64,000 nucleotides of DNA from Algoriphagus oliviformis (GCF_017254915.1 NZ_JAFKCT010000003.1:124001-188000), one strand, 5' to 3'; counted from the first letter of the stretch, positions 45,184-54,142 are shown. Translations and numbers: made by a program. Notes: a model not told the origin generated them from the sequence alone.

Positions 45184-46305
45184 ATGAAACACCCTCTTCT
45201 ATCGCTCGCTTTTTCGCTTTCCATACTTTCCCTTCCGGTCTTTTCCCAGACCCAAAACCTCCGCTTCGAAAAGCAGCTCATCGCCTTCGAAAGCAACGAG
45301 TCGGTAGGGGCTTTTGACGTAGACAAAGACGGGCATATCGATCTGGTCTCGGGGAGCTATTGGTACAAGGGGCCGGAGTTTCGTGATCGGGCACTCATCG
45401 GCCAGGTGAAGCGCTACGGGGAGTATTACGAGGACTTCTCGACTATCCCCATGGATGTCAACGGGGACGGCAAGATGGATTTTGTCACCGGAGGATGGTT
45501 TGAAGGAAAGCTGGTCTGGAAAGAAAACCCTGGAAACAACGGGGAATGGAAAGAGCACCTGATCGCCGAGACCGGCAATATCGAGTCCACCCGAGCCTGG
45601 GATATCGATGGGGATGGCACCCTGGAGATCGTGCCCAACACGCCCCGTAAGCCTTTGGCCTTCTACAAGTGGATCGGTCCAAACCAGTTTGAGAAGTACG
45701 AGGTATTCGAGACCCAAGGCCACGGACTGGGGTTTGGGGATATCAACGGGGATGGTTTTGGGGACTTGATTTCCTCCTTCGGCTGGTACGAGGCTCCTGC
45801 AGACCTACGGACAGGACAGTGGAATTTCCATCCCAGCTTCAATCTGGGCGACATCAGCGTCCCGGTGATCGTCACCGACCTGACCGGCGACGGGCTGAAT
45901 GACCTCATCTTTGGCATGGGCCACAACTATGGCCTCTTTTGGATGGAGCAAAAGCGCGACGGCGAAGGGCAGATCAGCTTTGCGAAGCATCCCATCGATC
46001 CCTATCACGCACAATATCACGCGATGGAATGGGTGGATCTGGACGGCGATGGCAAAAACGAGCTCGTGACCGGCAAGCGATTCCGAGCCCACAACGGCAA
46101 AGATCCCGGAGAACTGGATGAGATCGGCCTCTACTACTTCAAGTGGGATGGAAAGGCTTTCGTGAAAAACATCATCGCCTACGGGCCCCTGGGAGTAGGC
46201 AAAGGCACAGGGATAAACTTCGCCGTCACTGACCTCAACGGAGACGGAAAGGTCGATATCGCCGTGGCGGGCAAAGACGGCCTGGCGGTGTTTTGGCAGA
46301 GGTAG
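45184..46305 (+). CDS. Exported VCBS/FG-GAP repeat protein
   Basis: The frame is open from 45121, but the ATG at 45184 starts a clear signal peptide (LLSLAFSLSILSLPVFSQ), so 373 residues is the better product. The mature protein is a series of integrin-like FG-GAP/VCBS blades, each with a calcium loop of the form D-x-D-x-DG: FDVDKDGHIDLVSG, MDVNGDGKMDFVTGG, WDIDGDGTLEIVPN, GDINGDGFGDLI, LTGDGLNDLIFG, VDLDGDGKNELVTG and LNGDGKVDIAVAG. That gives about seven blades, enough for a full beta-propeller. It is the last gene of the plus-strand SusCD-cytochrome group; a structural or binding role is likely, and an enzymatic role cannot be excluded. Confidence 0.88.
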   Translation: MKHPLLSLAFSLSILSLPVFSQTQNLRFEKQLIAFESNESVGAFDVDKDGHIDLVSGSYWYKGPEFRDRALIGQVKRYGEYYEDFSTIPMDVNGDGKMDFVTGGWFEGKLVWKENPGNNGEWKEHLIAETGNIESTRAWDIDGDGTLEIVPNTPRKPLAFYKWIGPNQFEKYEVFETQGHGLGFGDINGDGFGDLISSFGWYEAPADLRTGQWNFHPSFNLGDISVPVIVTDLTGDGLNDLIFGMGHNYGLFWMEQKRDGEGQISFAKHPIDPYHAQYHAMEWVDLDGDGKNELVTGKRFRAHNGKDPGELDEIGLYYFKWDGKAFVKNIIAYGPLGVGKGTGINFAVTDLNGDGKVDIAVAGKDGLAVFWQR

Positions 46306-46363
46306 GAAAATCAATCTGAACCGGACACTCCGATTTTCCAGATTGATTTTCTTAACTTCGCAA

Positions 46364-47254
46364 ATGCTTCAAAAGACCGAACGAACCCTCTCCGACTTCA
46401 ACAGCCAACTCAAGCTGAAAGGCTTCAACGCCTTCCAGATCGAAAGCGACGGGGCGGAAACCCGCGTGTACAGCCGCAAGGATTTCTACAAAATCTGTCT
46501 CACCACCGGCAAGAGCATCATCAACTATTCGGACAAAAGCTACGCACAGGAAGGCACCATCCTCTTCTTTGGCAATCCCCACATCCCCTACTCTTGGGAG
46601 ACGCTCTCTACCGAATACCTCGGCTACACCTGCCTTTTTTCCGAGGATTTCCTCCACCGAGGCGAACGCACGGAGAGCCTCTTGCAGTCTCCCCTTTTTA
46701 GGCTGGACGGCACACCCATCCTGCAGATCAGCGAGCAGCAGCGCGTACACCTGAATGATATTTTCGAAAAAATGATCGCCGAGCAAAACTCCGACTATGC
46801 TTTCAAGGACGACCTGATCCGCAACTACATCCACCTGATCTTTCATGAGGCACTGAAAATGAAGCCCTCTGAAAACTTCATCCATCACAAGAGCGGGGCT
46901 TCACGACTGACGACCGTTTTCATGGAGCTCCTGGAGCGGCAGTTCCCCATCGAGACACCCAGCGCTCCGCCGCAGCTGCGCACGCCCCAAGACTATGCGT
47001 CTTCCCTCTCCGTCCATGTCAACTCCCTCAATCGGGCCATCAAGGAAACCACCGGAAAACCCACCTCCGCGCACATCGCCGAGCGGACGCTGGCAGAAGC
47101 CAAGGCCCTGCTCCAGCACACGGACTGGAACATCTCCGAGATCGCCTTTGCGCTCGGCTTCGAGTACCCGACCTATTTCAACAATTTTTTCAAAAAACAC
47201 ACCGGCACCAATCCCAAGACACTTCGGGCAGGTATCGGCAGACTTCAAGAGTAA
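46364..47254 (+). CDS. AraC family transcriptional regulator
   Basis: The open frame begins at 46343; the ATG at 46364 (MLQKTERTLSDF) fits family N termini better and gives 296 residues. The N-terminal half is a cupin-like sensor (AFQIESDGAETRVYSRKDFYKI, FFGNPHIPYSW). The C-terminal HTH_18 domain holds VHVNSLNRAIKETTGKPTSAHIAER and DWNISEIAFALGFEYPTYFNNFFKKHTG, the two helix-turn-helix units. A TAACTTCG sequence overlapping the start region resembles a -7 element with one mismatch, but it is too close to the ATG to be convincing. The acyltransferase and alcohol dehydrogenase genes downstream are its likely targets. Confidence 0.93.
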   Translation: MLQKTERTLSDFNSQLKLKGFNAFQIESDGAETRVYSRKDFYKICLTTGKSIINYSDKSYAQEGTILFFGNPHIPYSWETLSTEYLGYTCLFSEDFLHRGERTESLLQSPLFRLDGTPILQISEQQRVHLNDIFEKMIAEQNSDYAFKDDLIRNYIHLIFHEALKMKPSENFIHHKSGASRLTTVFMELLERQFPIETPSAPPQLRTPQDYASSLSVHVNSLNRAIKETTGKPTSAHIAERTLAEAKALLQHTDWNISEIAFALGFEYPTYFNNFFKKHTGTNPKTLRAGIGRLQE

Positions 47255-47368
47255 CTCGGGACAAGGCTTCAAACGAGAATGTTTGATTTCCATAATTCTG
47301 AATTTGATTTTTGTTAGAAAAGAGGCAGCTGGTGGAATAATTTTGTAAGGTGATCAATTGACAACACC

Positions 47369-47974
47369 ATGGAGGATCAACCAAAGCAAAAGCCTGAAAA
47401 CGAAGTCGAAGCCGCCCGGATCAAACTGGGCTCTGGGACCTTCGTACCCAAAGACGACCCGGCTCTCACCCTATTGATGCCCAGAGTCATCCAGACTTTG
47501 GAGCTCGTGGCCAAAATGAATTCTTCTGGAAATGTGGATGAGGCAAGGGGGATTTTGGGACAGATCACTGGCCAACACATAGACGATTCTACCACGATCT
47601 TCCCGCCATTCACCACCAACTTGGGCGTTTTCACCCGCATCGGCAAAAACGTCTTTATCAACCACGGATGCTCCTTTCTGGACCTCGGTGGGATCACCAT
47701 CGAAGACGGCGTAATGATCGGCCCGCAGGTCAAGTTGGTCACCGAGAATCACCCGCTCGATCCACAGCTAAGAAAAGGCCTGATCTGCAAACCCATTGTG
47801 TTAAAGAAAAATGCCTGGATAGGAGCGGGAGCCACGATTTTACCCGGAGTGACCGTGGGCGAAAACTCCGTGGTCGCAGCGGGAGCCGTGGTCTCCAAGG
47901 ACGTCCCCGACAACACCGTAGTCGGCGGAGTCCCAGCCAGAGTACTCAAGGAGGTCCCTCGCAGTCAGTCCTGA
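47369..47974 (+). CDS. Hexapeptide-repeat acyltransferase (maltose/sugar O-acetyltransferase-like)
   Basis: The protein has 201 residues. The C-terminal two thirds form a left-handed parallel beta-helix of the LbH_MAT_GAT type: GVFTRIGKNVFINHGCSFLDLGGITI, VMIGPQVKLVTENHPLDP with the catalytic His (ENHPLDP), and WIGAGATILPGVTVGENSVVAAGAVVSKDVP in parts. The N-terminal about 65 residues are longer and more charged than in maltose acetyltransferase and lack its usual Mac domain text. It should transfer an acetyl group from acetyl-CoA to a sugar or similar acceptor in the cytosol. It lies between the AraC regulator and a zinc alcohol dehydrogenase. Confidence 0.9.
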   Translation: MEDQPKQKPENEVEAARIKLGSGTFVPKDDPALTLLMPRVIQTLELVAKMNSSGNVDEARGILGQITGQHIDDSTTIFPPFTTNLGVFTRIGKNVFINHGCSFLDLGGITIEDGVMIGPQVKLVTENHPLDPQLRKGLICKPIVLKKNAWIGAGATILPGVTVGENSVVAAGAVVSKDVPDNTVVGGVPARVLKEVPRSQS

Positions 47975-48042
47975 CCCGAATGGCTTGCTTCTTCTAGCCC
48001 ATCCACACCCTATTATGAAATATGTCAGCTAAACCGATAAAC

Positions 48043-49086
48043 ATGAACACCACAAAAACCCTTGCTTTTGGAGCCGCGACGGCTACCTCCGGCATCGCCC
48101 CCATGGACATCCAGCGCAGAGCCCTCCTCGGCAATGACGTGGAGATCGACATCCTCTACTGCGGCATCTGCCACTCGGACCTGCATGCGGTGAAAAACGA
48201 CTGGGGAGGATCTACCTATCCCTTGGTTCCCGGTCACGAGATCGTGGGCAAAATCACCCAAATCGGCCCCGAGGTCAGCAAATTCAAAGTCGGTGACTTG
48301 GCCGCCATCGGCTGCATCGTGGACAGCTGCGGTACCTGCGCCCACTGCCATGAGGGCGAGGAGCAGTTTTGCGAGACAGGCTGGACGGTGGTTTTCAATT
48401 CACCGGACAAAATCTCCAGCGGGATGACCTTCGGAGGCTTTTCGGAGCGTATCGTCGCCAACGCCGACTACGTCCTCAAGATGCCCGACAGCGTGGACTT
48501 GGCAGCTTCCGCTCCGGTGCTCTGCGCGGGAATCACCGTCTACTCTCCCCTGAAACACTGGAATGCCGGGCCGGGCAAAAAGGTCGGTATCATCGGCATC
48601 GGGGGACTCGGCCACATGGCCATCAAGATCGCCAAAGCCATGGGCGCGGAGGTGACGGTCTTCACCACTTCTCCATCCAAAATGGACGATGCGAAAAGCC
48701 TAGGCGCAGACCATGCGGTGCTTTCTACTGACAAGGCCGCTATGAAAGGCCAAAGAGGCTTTGACATGATCCTCGACACGGTCTCGGCCAAGCATGATGT
48801 CAATGTGTACCTCAACGCGCTCAAAGTAGACGGCAGCCTCGTCCTCGTCGGGCTTCCCAACGAACCCCTGGAGGTCGGCGCATTCAACGTGGTCAACGGC
48901 CGCAAAAGCTTCTCCGGCTCCAATATCGGAGGAATTGCGGAGACGCAGGAAGTGATTGACTTTTGCGCCAGCCACGGCATCGCGGCCGACATCGAGCTGA
49001 TCAAGCCCTCGGAGATCAACGAGGCCTTTGAAAGACTCGAAAAAGGCGATGTGAAATACCGCTTCGTGATCGATCTGAAAGCATAA
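48043..49086 (+). CDS. Zinc-dependent NAD(P) alcohol dehydrogenase (YahK/CAD-like)
   Basis: The frame opens at 48022; the Met at 48043 (MNTTKTLAFGAA) matches family starts and gives 347 residues. Catalytic zinc ligands are visible in YCGICHSDLHAV and VPGHEIVG, and structural zinc ligands in CGTCAHCHEGEEQFC. The Rossmann motif is VGIIGIGGLGHMAIKIAKAMG. This is the cinnamyl alcohol dehydrogenase-like group of broad aldehyde reductases. A strong terminator follows directly. With the AraC gene upstream it forms a set often used for aldehyde or alcohol detoxification; that role is inferred. Confidence 0.95.
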   Translation: MNTTKTLAFGAATATSGIAPMDIQRRALLGNDVEIDILYCGICHSDLHAVKNDWGGSTYPLVPGHEIVGKITQIGPEVSKFKVGDLAAIGCIVDSCGTCAHCHEGEEQFCETGWTVVFNSPDKISSGMTFGGFSERIVANADYVLKMPDSVDLAASAPVLCAGITVYSPLKHWNAGPGKKVGIIGIGGLGHMAIKIAKAMGAEVTVFTTSPSKMDDAKSLGADHAVLSTDKAAMKGQRGFDMILDTVSAKHDVNVYLNALKVDGSLVLVGLPNEPLEVGAFNVVNGRKSFSGSNIGGIAETQEVIDFCASHGIAADIELIKPSEINEAFERLEKGDVKYRFVIDLKA

Positions 49087-49090
49087 GCCA

Positions 49091-49120
49091 AACTGCCCGG
49101 GGCGAAGGTCTCGGGCAGTT
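49091..49120 (+). terminator. Rho-independent terminator after the alcohol dehydrogenase
   Basis: A perfect 9-bp stem, AACTGCCCG / CGGGCAGTT, with a 12-base loop is followed directly by a run of seven further T residues, five bases past the stop codon. Confidence 0.92.
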
Positions 49121-49269
49121 TTTTTTTACCACGCCGACTCCCACTGCATTTGGGGAATCTCGGCCCGTTTGGAAATGGGGGCAAAAAAGTCATGCCGCAT
49201 CGTTCGATTTGGGACTTGGCCTGTTGGCCAATGGAGCGGGACACTTTAACTTCCGAGAAAATCCCAGTC

Positions 49270-49845
49270 ATGGCCCAGGCTCTCGTCGATCACATTGGAA
49301 AGTTCATCACGCTAGACCCGGAAGCGCAAATCCGAATCCCGGAGTTTTTTGAGCGACTGCAAGTCCAGAAAAAGGACATTTTGCTGCCCGCAAACCGCAT
49401 CTGCGACCGGCTCTTCTTTGTGGCCGGGGGTTGTGTTCACGCCTATTTCACCGACCAACATGGTGTGGAAAAGTCCATCCAGTTTGCGCTGGAAAACTGG
49501 TGGATCAGCGACTTCCAGGCTTTCTACCGGCAAAAGGCCACGGAAAACACCATTCAGGCGGTCGAGGACTCCGAGGTGTGGAGCATCACCAGGACGAGCT
49601 ACAGCGCCCTGCTGTCCGAGCATCCGGAGATGGAGTCCTATTTTCGGCAGATGTACGAGATCGGCTACGGAGCAGCCATCACCCGCATCAAATTCCTCTT
49701 CAACTACTCCAAGGAAGAGATCTTCTATAGCTTTTCGGAGCAGTTTCCGCACTTTGTCAGCCGCGTACCCCAGTACGTTCTAGCCACCTATCTGGGCCTG
49801 ACTCCAGAATACCTCAGCAAACTCAGGGCAAAAAGACGATCTTAA
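49270..49845 (+). CDS. Crp/Fnr family transcriptional regulator
   Basis: The open frame starts at 49150, but the first stretch has no homologous look; the ATG at 49270 (MAQALVDHIGKF) gives the usual length of 191 residues. A cNMP-binding-type barrel is visible (KDILLPANRICDRLFFVAGGCVHAYF, IQFALENWWISDFQAFYR in parts), followed by a long dimer helix. The short C-terminal helix-turn-helix is VPQYVLATYLGLTPEYLSKLRAKR. This subgroup in Bacteroidota is often found next to redox or carboxymuconolactone-decarboxylase-like genes, as here. The ligand is unknown. Confidence 0.93.
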   Translation: MAQALVDHIGKFITLDPEAQIRIPEFFERLQVQKKDILLPANRICDRLFFVAGGCVHAYFTDQHGVEKSIQFALENWWISDFQAFYRQKATENTIQAVEDSEVWSITRTSYSALLSEHPEMESYFRQMYEIGYGAAITRIKFLFNYSKEEIFYSFSEQFPHFVSRVPQYVLATYLGLTPEYLSKLRAKRRS

Positions 49846-49915
49846 TCCAGTTCAAGTTTTTTGGGAAATGGCACAAATACCTTTGGTGCATCACAAATCA
49901 AAAACACCAAAGACC

Positions 49916-50356
49916 ATGGAAACTAGACTGCAAATCGACCAGGTAGAGCCCAAAGGCTACCAATCTCTTTTCCCCATCGAAAAGTACCTCCAGCAATCCC
50001 AGCTGACCCACACGCACAAGGAGCTGATCAAGATCCGTGCTTCCCAGATCAACAAATGCGCCTTTTGCATCGATATGCACACCAAGGACGCACTGGCGCA
50101 GGGGGAAAGCCTCCAGCGGATACTGCTGCTGAATGCCTGGGAGGAGACCGAGCTTTTCACTCCGGAAGAAAAAATCCTGCTCAAGGTAACCGAAGAAGTG
50201 ACCCTGATCGCCGAAAGCGGACTGAGCTCGGAGACCTACACCCAAGCCGTCCAGGTGCTGGGCGAAAACTACCTGGCCCAGGCGATCATGGCCATCATCG
50301 CGATCAACGCCTGGAATCGCCTTTCGGTCAGCACGCTGAAGCCCATACCGGCCTAG
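49916..50356 (+). CDS. Carboxymuconolactone decarboxylase / AhpD-like protein
   Basis: The frame opens at 49868, but the ATG at 49916 (METRLQIDQVEPKGYQ) is the family start and gives 146 residues. The AhpD-type redox motif is present as KIRASQINKCAFCIDMHTKDAL, with Cys-x-x-Cys and the downstream His. The rest is helical, ending in IIAINAWNRLSVSTLKP. Such proteins act as alkylhydroperoxidase-like thiol enzymes in the cytosol. It lies 70 bases after the Crp-like regulator and is followed by its own terminator, so the regulator probably controls it. Confidence 0.93.
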   Translation: METRLQIDQVEPKGYQSLFPIEKYLQQSQLTHTHKELIKIRASQINKCAFCIDMHTKDALAQGESLQRILLLNAWEETELFTPEEKILLKVTEEVTLIAESGLSSETYTQAVQVLGENYLAQAIMAIIAINAWNRLSVSTLKPIPA

Positions 50357-50380
50357 TTGCTCTTGCGTACTAGCTTTACG

Positions 50381-50413
50381 GCCTGATTTCCTTCTCGGGA
50401 AATCGGGCTTTTT
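50381..50413 (+). terminator. Rho-independent terminator after the AhpD-like gene
   Basis: GCCTGATTTCC pairs with GGAAATCGGGC (11 bp, one wobble), with a short loop and five T residues after it, 25 bases past the stop codon. Confidence 0.85.
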
Positions 50414-50473
50414 GCTTTCCGACCCCGGAAAACAGAGCAGACAGTCCGTCGATTTCGGTATCTTTCCTTTTCC

Positions 50474-52021
50474 ATGCATCCACCGAAAATGAAGAAAGAG
50501 ACTGCACTCCTCTGCCTGTTCATCCTGCTCAAGTTTGCGCTGCAATATGCCGTCGTGCATCCGGATTTTGACCTGCATCGGGATGAGTTTCTGCACCTGG
50601 ATCAGGCCGACCACCTGGCCTGGGGCTACCTCTCCGTGCCGCCGGTGACCTCCTGGATCTCGGTCTTGATCCGCTGGCTGGGCAATGGGGAGCATTGGGT
50701 ACGCTTTTTTCCTGCGCTGATCGGGGCAGCCACGATTGGGGTGGTTTGGGATCTGGTCAGAAGACTTGGAGGCAATCTCTACACACAGTCTCTGGCGGCT
50801 ATTGCCCTGCTTTCCTCCGCACTCATCCGGCTCAACATCCTCTTCCAGCCCAATTCCCTGGACATCCTTTGCTGGACGCTGGTGTTCTACACGCTGACCT
50901 GCTTTTTCCTGACGGAAAAGCCCAAGTGGCTGTACTTCCTGGCGCTGAGCTTTGCCTTTGGCTTTCTGAACAAGTACAACATCGTCTTTCTCGCCATGGG
51001 CCTTTTCCCGGCACTTCTGCTTACTTCCAAACGGTCCATTTTCCAAAACAAGCACCTCTACTTCGCCCTGCTGATGGCGATTTTGCTTGTCCTCCCAAAC
51101 CTCATCTGGCAGTACCAAAACGGCTTTCCGGTGATGACCCACATGCGCCTGCTCAGCCGGTATCAGTTGGTCAACGTGAGCAGAATCGGCTTCCTGATGG
51201 AGCAGCTGCTGTTTTTCTATCCAGCGCTTTTCATCTGGCTGCCGGGACTGGCGGGATTGCTTTTCGCCCGGAGGTTCCAGGACTTTCGATTTGTCTTCTG
51301 GACATTTGTACTGACGCTGGCCATCTTCACCTACTTCCAGGCCAAGGCCTACTATGCCATCGGACTCTATCCCGTTTTGCTCGGGTTTGGAGCGGTCTTG
51401 ATCAGCGGCTGGCTGGAAAGTGGCTGGAGAAAAAAGCTGAAGCCCCTGGCTTTGGCAATCCCTCCCCTCCTGTTTTTGCCCGCGCTGCCCCTCATCCATC
51501 CCTACTACTCTCCGAATAGAATCCTCGAAAACCCGCCGGCCTACTCCCTCCTCGGCCTGAGTCGCTGGGAAGACGGCCGAGAGCATCCTATTCCGCAGGA
51601 TTTCGCAGACATGCTGGGCTGGAGCGAACTGGCGCATCTGGTAGATTCCGCCTATCGCATGATGCCCGAGCAAGGCCGCACGATGATCATCTGCGACAAC
51701 TACGGCCAAGCCGGGGCGATCAACCACTACTCCAAGATCCCGGAGCTCCGGGCGCTGACGATGAATGCGGATTACCTGTACTGGTTTGAGCTGGAGGAAA
51801 AAGTGGACAACCTGATCCTGGTATGGGAAGCGGATGAGCAGATCACGGAGCGGGAGCTGGGCTTCTTCGAAGAATATCGAGAGATCGGCAAAATATCGCA
51901 TCCCCTAGCCAGGGAACTTGGCACCAGGGTTCATTTCCTTCGCGGGGCAAAAGCCGACATCAACACCATCCTGCGGCAAGAAGTAGCCGAGGAGAAAAAG
52001 GTATGGGAAGGAGCGCGGTAA
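50474..52021 (+). CDS. Membrane glycosyltransferase, GT39/ArnT-like
   Basis: This 515-residue membrane protein has about ten to eleven hydrophobic helices in the first 350 residues, then a soluble C-terminal part. The GT-C motif is in the first periplasmic loop: HPDFDLHRDEFLHLDQADHLAWGY, with the acidic D/E pair expected to bind a polyprenyl-phosphate sugar (quoted in part). The Lys/Asn-rich second loop FLNKYNIVFLA and PNSLDILCWTL also fit the PMT_2 family. An internal Met at 50489 is an alternative start. It should add a sugar to lipid A, a glycan or a protein on the periplasmic side of the inner membrane; the acceptor is unknown. Confidence 0.9.
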   Translation: MHPPKMKKETALLCLFILLKFALQYAVVHPDFDLHRDEFLHLDQADHLAWGYLSVPPVTSWISVLIRWLGNGEHWVRFFPALIGAATIGVVWDLVRRLGGNLYTQSLAAIALLSSALIRLNILFQPNSLDILCWTLVFYTLTCFFLTEKPKWLYFLALSFAFGFLNKYNIVFLAMGLFPALLLTSKRSIFQNKHLYFALLMAILLVLPNLIWQYQNGFPVMTHMRLLSRYQLVNVSRIGFLMEQLLFFYPALFIWLPGLAGLLFARRFQDFRFVFWTFVLTLAIFTYFQAKAYYAIGLYPVLLGFGAVLISGWLESGWRKKLKPLALAIPPLLFLPALPLIHPYYSPNRILENPPAYSLLGLSRWEDGREHPIPQDFADMLGWSELAHLVDSAYRMMPEQGRTMIICDNYGQAGAINHYSKIPELRALTMNADYLYWFELEEKVDNLILVWEADEQITERELGFFEEYREIGKISHPLARELGTRVHFLRGAKADINTILRQEVAEEKKVWEGAR

Positions 52022-52111
52022 ATGTCCCTTTTGACAGCAACAGAAAAATCCCATCCAAGTCCCTACTAAAAGAAAGCTCCTTACCTTTATCCGGCGCAAT
52101 GACCGTACGCA

Positions 52112-52918
52112 TTGGCACGATTCCACCTTCTACTCAAACCACCCAACCTGATTTTGCTCCCTATTTCCCGCTCCTCCCAGGTCAGCTTTTCCCTGCTATC
52201 GACCCTCTTCTTTCTCCTTTGCCAAAACAAGGCTATCGCACAGAAGGAAGTCGTCCGATCGGAGCAGGTATGGCTGCAGTCCTACCACGAAGCCAAGGTG
52301 TCCGAAAAATGGATGCTGCTCCTGGACGGGGGATTTCGCTGGCGGGACGGAGTGGACGACAAACTGGCCTACATCGTCCGCGCTGGGGCGGGCTACGCCC
52401 TGACTCCACGGCTCCGTGCGTCGGCAGGCTTTGCCCATCTCGGCGGATATGCGGGAGAAAAAGTCATCCGCCGCGAGTACCGCCCCTATCAGGAGCTACA
52501 GCTCAAAGACCAGCTTGGCAGGCTAAATCTCAGCCAGCGCCTACGGATCGAGGAGCGCTTCTTCGACGACCTGGCGGTGGGTGTCTCCACGGCGGACTTC
52601 AATTTCCGCTTCCGCTACTCGGTCATGGTAGGAATCCCTCTGCTGCGCCTGTCGGCTAAAAATCCGGACAGAAGACTCGTCCTCAACGTCGGCGACGAGG
52701 TCTTCATCAACGCCGGTCAGCAGATCACGCACAACGTGTTTGACCAAAACCGGCTCATCCTCAGCCCCAGCCTCCAGTGGAACAAAGACCTGAGCATTGC
52801 CTTGACCTACAACTCCCAATTTGCAAGCACGCCGGCACCGGAGGTTTTTCTCCATAGCAGGATCTATTGGCTGCAGCTGCGGTATAATGTGGACTTGGGA
52901 AAGAAAGATCGCCAATAG
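52112..52918 (+). CDS. DUF2490 outer membrane protein
   Basis: The reading frame begins at a TTG (52112); no in-frame ATG lies near, so the start is uncertain. A hydrophobic signal ends with AIAQ, after which the DUF2490 domain begins EQVWLQSYHEAKVSEKWMLLLDGGFRWRDG (in part). Alternating hydrophobic strands (LRASAGFAHLGGY, RLNLSQRLRIEERF, FRYSVMVGIPL, WLQLRYNVDLG) suggest a small beta-barrel, as proposed for this Bacteroidota family. Length about 255-268 residues. The role is unknown. Confidence 0.88.
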   Translation: MARFHLLLKPPNLILLPISRSSQVSFSLLSTLFFLLCQNKAIAQKEVVRSEQVWLQSYHEAKVSEKWMLLLDGGFRWRDGVDDKLAYIVRAGAGYALTPRLRASAGFAHLGGYAGEKVIRREYRPYQELQLKDQLGRLNLSQRLRIEERFFDDLAVGVSTADFNFRFRYSVMVGIPLLRLSAKNPDRRLVLNVGDEVFINAGQQITHNVFDQNRLILSPSLQWNKDLSIALTYNSQFASTPAPEVFLHSRIYWLQLRYNVDLGKKDRQ

Positions 52919-53009
52919 CCCTAAACCTTCCTTCTAAAGCTTGCAACTACGGGCAGCCCAGCAACAAGCAAAGGAAAAAAACGTTATTTTGGCTTAAGCT
53001 GTCGAAACC

Positions 53010-53249
53010 ATGGAAACCAAAGAAGTCAAGAGAAAACTAATCGCGAAGATCCAAGAGATCAACAATCCAGAGATCCTTGAGGAAATCAACCGACTACTGT
53101 CCTTGGATCTGGTAGAATCCGACCTACTAACGCTGTCCAATGAACAAGCCCAAGTAATCTCGCAAGGCAAAAAAGACTACGAGATGGGAAAAACAAAAAG
53201 CAACGAAGACATCAACCAAGAGACTGAAACTTGGCTAAGAAACGGGTAG
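53010..53249 (+). CDS. Antitoxin-like protein of a RelE/ParE pair
   Basis: This 79-residue, strongly charged helical protein begins ETKEVKRKLIAKIQEI and has NEQAQVISQGKKDYEMGKT, a pattern seen in small antitoxins that precede RelE/ParE-type toxins in Bacteroidota. It overlaps the toxin reading frame by 19 bases. An almost perfect -7-like TATTTTGG lies about 20 bases upstream. No DNA-binding domain is evident, so autoregulation is uncertain. Confidence 0.82.
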   Translation: METKEVKRKLIAKIQEINNPEILEEINRLLSLDLVESDLLTLSNEQAQVISQGKKDYEMGKTKSNEDINQETETWLRNG

Positions 53250-53527
53250 TCTGGACTGCACAGGCAGAAAACGACCGGATAGACATCCTGACGTACTGGA
53301 GAAACAGGAACAAATCCTCCGCCTATTCCGCCAAATTGCACCAATTATTCAAAGAAGGGGTTTTGCTGATCCAAGCAAACCCTACAATCGGAAAGCCAAC
53401 GAATATTGACGGAATCCGTTCAAAAATCGTCCGAGACTATCTAATATTCTATGAAGAAATGGAGGATGAAATCGTCATCCTGGCCATTTGGGACAACCGA
53501 AGAAACCCGACGAAGTTAAAGATCTAA
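53231..53527 (+). CDS. RelE/ParE family toxin-like protein (TTG start)
   Basis: The protein has 98 residues and starts at a TTG inside the antitoxin gene. The text KRVVWTAQAENDRIDILTYWRNRN, a SAYSAKLHQLF helix, NPTIGKPTNIDGIRSKIVRDYLIFYEE and the C-terminal ILAIWDNRRNPTKLKI (quoted in parts) are typical of the ParE/RelE fold. The C-terminal WDNRRNP is a common signature in this family. It should act on DNA gyrase or on ribosome-bound mRNA; the sequence alone does not say which. The overlapping arrangement with the antitoxin is normal. Confidence 0.88.
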   Translation: MAKKRVVWTAQAENDRIDILTYWRNRNKSSAYSAKLHQLFKEGVLLIQANPTIGKPTNIDGIRSKIVRDYLIFYEEMEDEIVILAIWDNRRNPTKLKI

Positions 53528-53542
53528 CAAACCAATCGTGTC

Positions 53543-53893
53543 ATGAAGCAGTTTTTGAGCTTATTCGCCCTTTTTATTGGAACCAGCTGGGCAGCCTATG
53601 GGCAGGAGAGGCCGGCCCCTGATTTCAGCTATGAAAAACCTTTCACGCTTCCCTTCTCCAAGTTTGCCCAGCCAGAGCAGATCCAGAAGTTCAGCCCGAA
53701 GGTCACACTGGCAGATGCCGGAAAGCTTCTTGCCTTTCAAGGCCCCCGAATAGAGCGAGAGATACATATCCCCGCGCCAACTCCCTTCACTTCGAGAATG
53801 CCGCTGCTGCACCTTCCCGACCCCGAGACCCGCATGCCCATCAGGGATTTTGACGACTCGGTCAATTACACGATTTTGAAAAAGGACTACTGA
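53543..53893 (+). CDS. Hypothetical exported protein
   Basis: The protein has 116 residues with a clear signal peptide (FLSLFALFIGTSWAAYGQ). The mature part is rich in Pro and Phe (FTLPFSKFAQPEQIQKF, HIPAPTPFTSRMPLLHLPDPE) with little predicted regular structure. I recognise no family. It lies 16 bases after the toxin gene and ends in a strong terminator, so it may be co-transcribed with the toxin pair by chance of position. Confidence 0.75.
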   Translation: MKQFLSLFALFIGTSWAAYGQERPAPDFSYEKPFTLPFSKFAQPEQIQKFSPKVTLADAGKLLAFQGPRIEREIHIPAPTPFTSRMPLLHLPDPETRMPIRDFDDSVNYTILKKDY

Positions 53894-53894
53894 A

Positions 53895-53939
53895 AAAAGA
53901 AAACTCCCGGTTCCGCAGAGGAACCGGGAGTTTTCTTTT
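53895..53939. terminator. Strong 20-bp-stem bidirectional terminator
   Basis: A perfect 20-bp stem (AAAAGAAAACTCCCGGTTCC and its complement) closes a 5-base loop, GCAGA, with A and T tracts outside. It begins two bases after the stop of the exported protein gene. The symmetric A/T ends let it work for the minus-strand peptidase gene too, though that stop is 200 bases away. Confidence 0.93.
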
Positions 53940-54142
53940 TTGGCACAAAGTCCAAAGTACCTTGTACCAAGTTGGATTCTTGAAAGGAAAATCGGCAAAC
54001 TAACTCCAAAAAAAGGCTTCGATATACGCGACTCTCGTCGCTCCAGTGATCAGCCTGACACTGCCCACTGAGACTGCCTACTTTCGAGCGATGAAACCTT
54101 CGAGGTTCTACAAACCTCAAAGGTTCAGCCCACTGCCACTGC

